A DNA stretch of 64,000 nt from Tiliqua scincoides (lineage: Eukaryota; Chordata; Lepidosauria; Squamata; Scincidae): assembly GCF_035046505.1 (NCBI RefSeq), contig NC_089827.1:61818856-61882855 (forward strand). Direction: 5' to 3'. How positions within the stretch are numbered: the first letter of the stretch is position 1; the number at the start of each line of letters is the position of its first letter. The notes beneath the pieces are model-generated. The model worked only from the letters and a program-made list of their open reading frames with translations, was not told where the DNA came from and made no database searches. The translations under genes and the position numbers were made by a program. Of this stretch, positions 37,501-49,500 are shown piece after piece.

Positions 37501-40500
37501 TTAGGAAGCTGAAAAGCAATCTGTCCGCAGCCTTTTCTTCCGTCTCGTCTGTAAACTTTAAGAAATGCACAATGACAGTGTTAAGACTACTTTCTCCTGC
37601 AAATGTACTAGCAAATGAATGATAGAGAGGTTTACATATAAGTTGCCATGGCTGCAAGCCTCTAATTGCTAGTTTGTAAGATGCTGCCTAAATGATTACA
37701 GTATATGTGATTATTATACAATTTTCTAGGCAGTGGTTCTCAAACTTCTTAGCACTGGGACCCACTTTTTAGAATGACAATCTGCTCAGGACCCACTGGA
37801 AGTTATGTCATGTCTGGAAACAGGAAATTTTTTTAACAATCCCAGGCTGAGATCCTATCCACACTTACCCAGGAATAAGCTCCACAGACTATCATTGTTA
37901 AAAGTATATAAGTAGTAGCCTATTAAGTACAGATCTGCTACATTTCCCCAAATGCAATCACATACCATGGTAGTATCAAGTCTAAGAGATTCAAAATAAA
38001 ATGGGGACCCACCTGAAACTGACTTGTGACTCACCTAGTGGGTCCCAACCCACAGTTTGAGAAACACTAGGCATGAAATAATGCAGGGAAATGATATCAC
38101 TCGGGCTGCATTCTAAAGCACGTTTGTAAGGTTCTAATGTCCAAAAATCTATTGGTATCTTTGAACTCCAAACAGGCACAAGCCTTCCTTTCATAAGGTC
38201 ACATCATCAATCTGAGAAGAAAAATATGTGAATGACCTCCCCTCAGTACAAAAGAGGATGGCCATTCCTTCACATAGAGCCTACAGCCATTCCTTCACAT
38301 AGTTAATACAAAGTTATGCATTTTCTTTGATGTTTCAGGATGATATCATAATGGAAACTATGAAAACTTTCAATCAGGCGGTTTTGGTGGTTTCCTTTTG
38401 TGAACAAGCCATGTGACCCAGTGCAGAATCACTCTGCCTCCTTCTGTTAGTCTAAGGCTCTTCAGCTTTCCCCTCCTCTTTCCTACAAACATCCCCTGTA
38501 ATGAGATGACTTACCTCTTCAAACTTTGAAGGCTGTATTTCTCTTTCAGTAACTGGGAGAACAGTTCCAAGTCTTTTTTCAAACTCTACCCCCTCAGCTT
38601 CAACAAACACACTACAGGTGTGAGCAGCTAGCCTCTTGTGCACACTCTGCCAAAAAAGACAAAATCACATGACCCGAGGATTTAGAAAAGAATCTCACAG
38701 CTAGCTCAGTTTAGCTCAGATTATGATAAAATGCCCCACCCAGCCCTGTGTTTTCCCCTCAGTTTTCCTCATCTGAACATTTCTAGTCCCAGAACCCCTT
38801 TGGGAAAATACAGCTTCCCAAAAACTGTCTAGCACCCTAGATGCACAGCCATTACTCTGGGATGCTCCCCTGAGATTGTTTGAAATGCCATGCCCAAGAA
38901 GCCACATGTGCAGAATATGGATGGTGTGTTTGGGCTTCCCCAGAGACAAAGTTATCTAGCCAACTCTTCTGCTGATATTGATGTGTGCTCACTGATTGGG
39001 CAGCACAGTCCACCTGTCTAGGTAAAGGAGGTCAGGTGCTGTCCCCTATGATATTCTCAAACCTAGATTTCTTCAAATCAGATACAAAGATGTTGGTGTG
39101 TTTTGCCAGATCTGCCACTGAAACCAGCTGCTGTCTTGTGGAAGGTACAGCTCTTACTCCCCAGTAGGTGCAGAAAGCTAGCATTCATTCCTGTAACTAT
39201 GTAAGTAGCTAGCAATAGGTATTGCTGTAAAAAGGTAAGTAGCTTGATGCATTTAGGGTATTAATTTTGTTTTGCTTGCTCTTTCCACTCCAAACCAGCC
39301 TGCAAACTTCCCTGGTGTAGCAGTGCCTTGGGATTTTGTGTGCTTTCCAATAGCTACCTAGCTCCGCCCTACTGGTGTTGCTGATTACTGCACCAGATTT
39401 TTCAGGCTCTCTCTTCATAGCCATCCAGCCAAGTCTGAGCATTTTTCAACAGCCCGCTCATTGTCCTTCACTACTTCCCCAGTTTGATTTCAATAAAGTA
39501 GTTAAAATATCATTCTTTGCTTGCCTAATTCATGTTTACTGGCAATTCAGTGGGCTGTTGAGTTCTGATTGCTTGCAAGGAGCTCCTATGCTGTGGCACA
39601 GAACCACGTAGTTCTGTGTTATGCAGGGAAGGGAAGCTTTTACCAAATGGCCCCCACTTTGTCTGGTTTCCTTAGTCTGGGATGGCTGCAGTGGGTTAAT
39701 CTTCCAGTTTCTCCCCCAGTCAGTCACCAACTTAATAAATCTGTGGCGAGCAGAAAGGGGTGTGCTGGGCTGTACCAGGCCTTACTTCTTGTGGTCAGCC
39801 TCCAGCTTCCCTAACAAAGGTAAACTGTGGTGGTTCATCCAAGCCTGAACCAGACAGGAAAGAATCAAATGATCCCTGCCGCAGAAGCTGGGACTTCCCT
39901 GAGCCTAAGGCCTCTAAGGCCTATGAAGGGTGAAAACCTGAACTGGCAAGCACCCTTGAGGATGTGGCTGGCCCCCTCTTTCTGTATGTCTTTCATTGCC
40001 AGGCATTTGTAAACTTCTTATAATTTTGTCCCCTTACAAATGTCACATCTGAGTGACATTTTTTTATTACTAACTGTATTGGTTTGGGGGGAAAAATTTA
40101 GTAAGGTGCTCTAAATCCTGAGAAGAGTGGGAATACAAATTTTGAAAATAAACAATAAATTGAAGGAAATCAGCCAGGAAGTGTAACCAAAATCTCCTCC
40201 CCAACAGATTCACTTCTGGGAATTCCATAGTCAGCTCCTCTCAACTCACAAAACCTACTGTCAGTGAGAACCAAAAATCTTGCCATAAGCTGTACCTTCT
40301 TACTCCTGAGCCATGAGGTGACCAGTGAGAACATCAGGTCTCGGTTTGCAGGGCTAATCTTGGTGAGCAGCGATTTGATTGCCAGGGCGGCCATTCTCTT
40401 GCACTTCGTTGAGTCATCATTTACAAGCATCATACATAGTGGGACAAAGAAGAGACCACAATTCTCATGTAGCAAACCCTGAAGGAGAAGAGAAAAATTA

Positions 40501-43500
40501 AAGTCACCATGTTGTTTACTGGCAATTTCTAAGAGGGGGAATTTTACATACCAAGGGATTCCCCCTCCCGCTGAAAGAATATTTAAATGCTGCTTTTCAA
40601 TAAAATGTAGTTTACACAGCTAAATAAAGAAATGGCTACAAAAGTTGCCAAGGTCATGTCAATGGTAAGAATGTCTTGTGCACCTTTATAATCTCTCTTC
40701 TCTCTCCCCTTCAGCCCGCATTTGCTTATATTCACAAACCATTTTTCCAATGCTCAAAAGCATCAGACAAAATGCTATAAAACACTCCAAGTCTAGTATG
40801 ATTGAAAGAGGGGAAACAGCGCAGCAGCCTTCCTCAAACATGTTCTGTGAAACACCACATACATGTTCAAGTTGAACAGTAAGAAGAATATTGCACTTGT
40901 GGTGCAATTATACATTACCTGCGGGAACATATCAAAGAGGTAAGCAATCGTTTCTAAAGCTGACTCTCTTCCTGTCTCGTATTCGTAACTATGGCAAAAA
41001 AAGTAACAGTACAGTTTGGTTAGTATCTTCAAGAACTGCCAGAAAGACATAAAAAGGCGTTCAAAATGTTAAGAGATTACAGGGCAAGATGTGTCTGTAA
41101 ATTTTCACAGTACAGTACTCTGTTTATTTCAAACAGCTGGTTTTGAAGGAAGTGTTCAAAAGCTGCAAGGAAAGCAGAAGTTGGGCCAGTACAGTTTTTG
41201 TCACAGGATTGTGCTGCGGGAAGCCATGCATGGCAAACACCTCTCTCTTCCATACAACTGTTATCAGTACAGCAGCTCAACTGGGGTCAGAAGTTGGCAA
41301 CACTTCCATTCTCTTCCCTTTTGTTTGTATGCAGAGGAATGGGAGAAGCCTTGGTTCCAGCCAGGGCCAAACACTTACTGCCTAGACTGTTTCAACAAAT
41401 GGGCAGGGTTTAAGGCATGGAGATATATACATAGAAGGATGTGGAAGAGAGGGTTGGATGAAGCAAAGCCATATACGTTTTCTCTGTGCACCGCAGGAAG
41501 TCCTACTGTTTGAATGGAACTACTCCCACGCAGTGTCCTCTTTATGGTGCTGAGCTCTATGCAGCTCAGCAACCCAGAGGTTTGGCAATGACAACATCAC
41601 CGAACATCTAGACTCAGCTATGTGACAATTTACGATGCTGTGCAGCTCCAGGGGGATCCATGCACCAGCACAGACACCTTATAGGGAATGCTGCTCCCAG
41701 TTCCACTAAGTCAAGCATACATGGAAGACTTTTCCACATATGGAAGGGTTTTATTTTGAATAGGGATGGCTTGTTCCTATTCCACAAACAGTATATGATC
41801 ATAAGAAGGGCCTTATTCAAACCTGGGGGGGGGGGAAGAGACCAGGTTTGATCCGTCTGGAGAACTATATTCATAAACTCAGTACACTTACTTGAGCTGC
41901 GCAATGAGGTACTCTAGGTTGCCTTTCAACTTTTTACCAAGGGGATAATCCAGTATATATTTCAGGTAAATCTGTGGGGAGCAAAAAGCCAAACAAGGAA
42001 CACCTGTGTCAGTGAAAACATCATGGAAATGTAAGTTTTCCCATTTACAAAAAGGTTCATTCCAAAAGACAGACTTCACCTCCAGACAGCCCAATTCCGA
42101 GCTGCCCGCTCTGCCAGGACTGGCACGGTGAGGAAATGGCTGCTGTGGCATCCTGTGCACAACAGGGCTGCTGCTGGTGGCTCCTCGGGGGAAGGGACTC
42201 TCATCCCCATCCCCTGGGCAAGTAGCCTCACAATGGGGCTACTTGATTCTACAGCAGCTCTTGGACTGCCATAGAATCAAGAGCCTCTGTGTCGGGCTGT
42301 GCAGCCTGACATGGAGCTCGGGATGCAGTGGAGCTGAGCTCCAGCAGTCCCGTCTCCCTCCTGCCCTGCTTTCTCCCCCAGCACACCTTCTCCCCACACT
42401 CCCCCCGCCCTGGAAGGCCTCCTCCCCCCACGCCCTCACCTGCCTCTCTGCCGCAGACTGCACAGTGGCGGAGCGCCGGCTGGCACTGAGTTCACAAACA
42501 TGCTTTATGGCACCTTTGCAACAGTGTGTGCCAGCGATAAGCTGGTGCATTTTTTAGGATTGGGCCCTAAGGCTACAATCCTATCCACATTTGCCTGGAA
42601 GTAAGCCCCATTGACTACAATAGAACTTACTTCTGAGTAGATCTGCATAGGATTGGGCTCTAAGTGACAGCAACGTAACAGGAAAGAGAATTATCTTCAG
42701 GAGGGAGCTCGGAGTTGGTCACTGAATTCTCCTAGAATACCTCTTCAGGTTCTTGCAGAGAAATAAGCAAGAAAGCCAAGTGCCAGCACCTTGCCAAGAG
42801 CTTCCTAGTATAATTGATTCAAATGGGATTTCTAAATGTGTTTCAGCAACTGTGCCAGACAAAGCATTAAAACCTCTGCTGGTACTTCTGCTGTCATCTG
42901 CCAAATGTGCATCAGGAAGGGCACAAGGATGTACAGTGCAGGACCAAATAATCTAGCATACAGCTGTTGATCAGGTTGGTGGCAGGTCTCTGGTATCTTA
43001 ACTAGTGGTTCTTCCAGATCCTGCTTCCCAGGATCCCTTAGTGGGAGCCACAAGGAATTCAAGACAGACCTCACACATATGTACAAACCTCACATTTCTC
43101 CTCCTGGCTACAAGGTCTCCCTTGATGCAGTGTTCTATTCTCGGTCCCTTCCTTCTTCATCCACCATTCAGGTCTGACTCTTCAAACAAGGTACGCCCCA
43201 GAGCTCAACACTTTTGTAATAAAAGCTAACACACCTTCTCACCCTCTCCCTCACCCATTCATGTTGGACCTCAAGCCTTAGAACCATCTAGTTAAGGCAA
43301 TCTAATTAGGACACTGCTCCAAAACACTGGGCCAGGTTAATCTACATTCTCTAAAGAAAGACCACAAGACCCCTTCACACATCTAGAGTGAGATATACGG
43401 TCATCTCCTCCTCCTTTAGAAGAGAGAGACTGGAACAACATGACAATAGCACCAGCTCCTGCTTGCAATGCAAGAGGGAGCTGATGGGGTGGGGAGAGAA

Positions 43501-46500
43501 AGAAGAGATCAACCTCCTCTGGCTGAGCTCAGAATCTCTATCTGCTTGCTACAGGCAAAACACTGGCTTTGGTGAAGAAGTGGGAGGTGTGCCCTGCCTG
43601 CTCCAGTGTATCTTGTCCTGTCCCTAAGTGGATCCTGGACCACTGGAGGATGACAAGTAAGAAGAAACTAAAAACTTTAACCTGTGTAAATTATTCAAAT
43701 TAAGCAAACCTATGCAAAGGTCTTTAACTGAATTATTTATTCTGCTTCTATTAAATCAGAGTGAGGAACAAGAAGTTGGTAGCCTTGAAGTCAAATTTTT
43801 CTATTCATATTGTTCACTAGACACTGTCCACACACTTTCATGCTTATTTTGATGAGGAACAGAAACTTGCATTTTAAAAAAACAAAACCTGAAAGCTAAA
43901 TTCCTCAGGATGCACAATTTAGCAATCTAATGTTTTGTCTGGTCTTACGAAAATCCACACAGCATCTGTCATGCTAGATATTAGGATTCAAAACAAGTTC
44001 ATCCCATTAATCCCATTTGGGATTAATTAGAGTCAAAACCAAGACTAGCATTTTAAGTGGTTCTGCATCAGTATCATCATGATGAATTAGAACAGGGGTG
44101 CTCACACTTTTTTGGCTCGAGAGCTACTTTGAAACCCAGCAAGGCCCGGAGATCTACCAGAGTTTTTTTTACAATGTTCGCGCCATCATAACATATAACA
44201 TTTATGTGTACAATGTATGTTGGTGTACCTTAAACCCCACTGAGTATAACAGGACTTACTCCTGAGTAGACATGCCTAGGATTAGGCTGTGAGGCTGCAA
44301 TCCTAGCCACACTTACCTGGGAGTAAGCCCCATTGAGTACAATGGGCCTTACTCCCGGCATTTCCTCCCAGAGGCACCTGAAGGGGGGGTCGGCACTCCG
44401 CGATCTACTCATTTTGCCTCGCGATCTACCGGTAGATCGCGATCCACCTATTGAGCACCCCTGAATTAGAATATGGAACTGGTTTCAGATAGATACTAGA
44501 AATATTTGTGGTGTTGCTAGCTTTCCTACCATCAATCAAATGGGAACTGTTGAAAACAGTTGCAAAGATCTGTTTGAGTTTGAAAAGTTTGAAAACAGTT
44601 GTAATAGTAAAGACTTTAAAAGCCCTTTTCACTTCTACAAACCTGTCTGCACTGGATTCTAACTTGCTCGCTTGGGCCCGTGATGGCAAAGTTTGCAACC
44701 TTCTGCATGACTCCGTCAACCTCAGGAGCAATCAGTTTTCTGGACAAAATAGCCTTTAAAAAAAAGAAAGAAAGAAATACAAACCTGACTTTTAGTGATT
44801 TCACTCTGCACACTGTGAAGTGCAACTTAGGCTATTTCCTTAGTTTTGTGTGCATGTGTGTGTCTTCTCTCACCACAACATACATGTTGGCTGCCATATG
44901 CGGTTAGACCAAAAGAGTGAAACATGTTTCATCTTCTGGCTGACACATCAGAATTACACACAGTTTAAGTAGTTACAACCTTCGCCAAAAACTGACTTTT
45001 ATGTGGTTAATTTTCCTCCTCCTTTGTAAAACTTATCACCTTGCAGGTACAAACAGTGCTGAAGACCAGGGAAATTTAACCCCCCCTGTTGCACGTTAAA
45101 AAGACATACATCTAAATCTTCTTTTGATGTAAGAAGCAACACAATCTACTTCAATACAGGTGTGCGTCACTTAACAACGTTCCGACTAACAACCAACTGT
45201 ACATAAAACAGCCCTCTAACACCAGAACACAAGGTTCTCACATGCTAGTCAATTTCATTCCGTTATATGCTATAGAGCAGGGGTCTCCAAAATTTTTAGC
45301 CCCAGGGCCACATCATGTATCTTAATCAGGTGTCAGCTGGGGTTTAGAGACCCTGTCATGAATATGTACATGTTAGCCCTAGGTCGGCAGTAGAAGCCTG
45401 AACCACACTGTGTGAAGCTTGAACCACACTAAGACAGTGTAACGGAGAAGTTGCTAGCAGTTCCTAGCTGCAAGAATGTGGGTAAATAAACAAAAAGATT
45501 GTTGTCTCTTCTTTGCTGGCCAGAAAGGACAGATAATAAGAATTACAACCCATTGGAATGTTTAGCATCTTAGTAGACAGAGAGGCGCCTGATCAAGCGT
45601 GATGGAGTGCAGCTGTGGATCTCCAGTTGGGAGGGGTAAGAACTAGGAGGAGTTAACAACCAGGCCAACTTTGGGAAGGTTCTGTTCTCAAAAGTTTCTG
45701 ATTGGACAGTCTAAATAAGTATGAGGTCACCTCAGTACTATTAGCATAAGAAGTATAAGAATGAGTGCCCAGGGGATGTGTGGGTGTTCCTTTGACAGAG
45801 TTTTGGGTGCAACATCCTGCACACTTTGAGCTCCATTGTCCAACATGGGCACCTGGTCTCATAGGTAGCCCTGGAGCTAAAAGATCTCCAAGAGTAACTG
45901 ACCCAGGTGAGAGATAGGGATTAATAGAGATAGCCAGCTAGCTTTATTATTTTATTGCTGATATGTTTCCTAGATATTTATGCCTCTAGCATTTGCTGCC
46001 TTATGTAACCTTATGTACTTAATAAACTAAAATATCTTTTACTAAGTTGTTTCATTCTCTATTGGGGACAAAGGTTCAGAATCCTGCCTAGCCGTTCAGC
46101 AAGTTACCAAGTGCTCATTGAGGACTAGTAACTTGAGGACTGAAGCTTTAATTGGAGAAAGTGCTCAGTGTCTGCAAGGGATAGAATTAAGCCTAGAGGA
46201 TCTCAGTGTCCCTGGACTGAGGCACTGGCACATACAGGGTGGTGGCAGTACTACTGAGCAGAGGGGCCTTGAGGGCTTTAGGGTTCGAGAACCAAGAACT
46301 CTGAGCACACCAAACCCCTCTTAAGTTTGCGACAGACCCCTGCAATAGACTCTATACCACATTCAGCCACTAGATGGTGGTGGATATCAACATAATAATG
46401 GGTTTGCTTTACCACAGGGATTGGAGAATGCATCCCTGTTGTTAAGTGACAGACACCTGTATATACTTACATAAAAACAGAGTGCTTTGTTTTAGTTTGA

Positions 46501-49500
46501 AGAAATAGTTTTAAGAGACTGTCTGGGATGGTGTAATACCTTCAAGAGGCCAAAGGCTGTGGCTTGTCGTAAAGAATCATAGAGATCTTCTTCAGCAAAT
46601 CCGAGCAACACTTGCAGTTGTTTCTCTGTTATGTGACTCTTTGTGTTCTTCACAAGCAGAGTTACACACTGCAAATTAAAATCTAGAATTAGGATCACAA
46701 ATACTTGAAAATATTTGATACGGGGCTTCCTCTGGATCCCAAGTTCTTAAAGCCTTATGAGCTCTTATGAGACTCCACAGGTGTGGAGTTACAGTCTCAG
46801 TCAGAACCCCTCCTATCCATTAAGATCTGCAGGGAAGTCTCTGCTCAGAGTCTGCCTGCTCAGTGGTCATATTGCTGGGTAACCCCAGCAGGCTCTTTTT
46901 TGTGGTGGCCCCAAACCCATGGAATCTATTGCCCAAGGAAACCTATGTAACCCACCCATGAAGACATGTAGGTGGGGGAATATAAACGTTTTACCATTTT
47001 CCCAGACATTGAACCATTGTCTATGACATTCATTTATGGAAGCTATGAACTATTCAGGATGCATGCTTTTAAGTTGGCATTATGACGACAATTATTATCA
47101 GTTGTTTTGGATCCAGTTCTGTAAATATGTTTTTAAACTTTTAAGGAGCAGTGAGGGGCAAGTTTCTACATGACAACCTTCTTCTACTCCAGAGCTTCAG
47201 TATGAGTGTCAGAATTTTCATATTACTTAATCTTCTACAGCAGTGGTTCTCAAACTGGTGGGTGGCAACCCATCAGCCCAAGAACCACTGCCTCTTCAAG
47301 GGGTAGAGTGAAAGCAGCAGCACGATCCTCAGGATGCGATCTTTGCAATCACAACCCAGAAGTGGGTTGCAATCACATTTTTGAGCGTTAGAGATGCAGG
47401 AAGTCCTGCATAGGGCTCCGCAGGGCTCCCTGCACCCCCAGGAGGCCAGCACAAGGCAGGGTAAGCTGAAAAAAGCCCCTCAGTCCCTGGCAGCAGTGCA
47501 ATCCTGAGGATCATGCTGCTCCCCCCCCCCCCCCGCCAAGACTCAGTGGTTCTCAAACTCATGTAGAGTTTGAGAACCACTGTGCTGCAGCATATCAGGA
47601 TCAGGCCAACAGAGAATAGGCATTTTCTGTTTGCTCACCAGGACAGGGTTCCCAACTTTTGGTTGAGACTCTTACCCCCTTGAGGAAGGTAGCAACCTGA
47701 TCAGGGACCCATAGATGCCATTAGCATGGCATTTCTGGGAGTCGCTGCCAAATGCATGTGAGTAAAGCAACAGCACCAGTGAAACCCGGAAATGCCATAT
47801 AACAGTATCTACAGGTCCCCAATCGAGCTGCTACCCTCCTTAAAGGGATAACAGTCTCAACCAAAAACGCACACACAAGTTGGGAAACACTGCAGTAGGT
47901 GATCCTAAATTAGGTAGCTGTACTGTGCAGCTCCCAACTTCTGTTGATGGTTAGTGGTGGCGGCTGACAGCCAGATCAAATGCTGTCATTTTGGGGACAC
48001 TGTAGGAATGAGAACTAGCAAAAATTGTCCAAAAAGTGCAATTTGCTAGCATCCACAGGCCTGTTTCCAAAAGATGACTTCTGCCCATCATACTGATCAT
48101 CCTACCTCATTGAGGTTTCATGCAAACATTTTGACCTGGAATAAAACAGTTGAAAAGATTAGTGCAGATCCTGTTCTTTCAGTTATGACTTACTTTGAAA
48201 CAATTAACCACCAAATGAAAATTCTGGCCTTTAGCTGCTCCGGGTTTGGCAAAGTCCTTCAGCAGAAGGAAAAGTTGCTTGGTTAGTTGATCTATGTTCT
48301 TGTCCACAGAAGGCAGTGGAAACTTTAAAACCCAGAGAAGGGACAGAAGAGCACCAGTGATCACCTAAGAAAAGAAAGCAATAAAATAAAATAAACCTAT
48401 CCAGAAATGTTTGGCCACAGCCATGAATTCCTCAATGGAAACTACTGGTCTTCTCCATCTCATAGAAGATTCTATTTTTATAAGGTTCTCAGTGCAGTGC
48501 CATCAAAGACATTTGAACCATGCCCTGAACCTCTGGCACTTAATACCATAATTTTAACACAGAGAAGCAAAATATATGTGGATAAGAGGGTGACCTCAAC
48601 TTAATTGCAACAACAAGAGGTGCAAGGCTTAAATCTTCCTGGAAGTCATACCAGGAGAGGGTTGATTCACGTTTAATTTTTGTACTCTGGTATCAGTACC
48701 TACACACAAACACATAACAGGAAACACCATTTTAATGCAAGTATACACACGTACACTATTTTTGCACATATGCATTTTATATTAGACTTTGCGTACCCAA
48801 GAACAAGCAGCCAGTTGTGAAAGACTCCACACAGGAGCAAACTTAATCCGGTTTTATGGCTGTGGATACCCAGTAATAAGGTGCCTTTAGAGGACATTTT
48901 CCAAAGTTTGTTCTTGCAACCATGAAGGACAGAAACTTATGCATGAATTAGCTCAGGTTTTTTTTATTCATCTATCCTGGCATCTAAAAATTCAGTATGT
49001 GAATTTTATTCCCTAATCCCTTTATTAATCTCAGTGGCAGCATAAAGACTAGGATTCAAGCTGAAATTAGTGAGTGGCTGCATTGTAGAAGAGCTGTTGC
49101 ACTTCGACAATGCACTTCAACCCTTACCTTCACGTCTGTGGATTGAAGGCAGTTGATAAGCAGCTCTACAAAAGGATCCAACATTTCTAAAATGTGCTCA
49201 TCTGAAGAATTTATTTTGGATCTCTTCAGGCTCATGTGCAGCAGCTATAGTAGGAAAGAAATGCATGACATTAATTGCGTATAAATTAATGAGGGATGAG
49301 AACTGTGAGATGAAGATGTATGGAACTGTCCCATAGAGGAGATCATGGCTAAGGAAGCAGGACTCACCTCCTGTCACGGGGTGGGGCAAGTCCCTTTCCC
49401 TTTAAGATGGATTAAGTTGGGTGTTTGTTACCCAGGTGTAGTGCATTAGTAATTTAAAGAATAAAACCTGGGCATGGGTGCCTGAAAACACACAGCAGGA

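Larger units (their letters stand above)
45157..46459. mobile_element. Tigger-like (Tc1/mariner-pogo) MITE, outer shell of a nest
   Basis: The left end CAGGTGTGCGTCACTTAACA and right end TGTTAAGTGACAGACACCTG are inverted repeats flanked by TA (45155-45156, 46460-46461). The GTCACTTAACAACG core is typical of the Tigger/MER44 group. Its own sequence is about 240 bp (45157-45277 and 46351-46459, plus target-site bases); the rest is later insertion. Confidence 0.8.

Noticed and set aside
39375-40012. Cluster of short plus-strand frames in a UTP20 intron
   Set aside because: No start context, splice structure or protein similarity. Possibly repeat-derived, but no ends or duplications could be identified.
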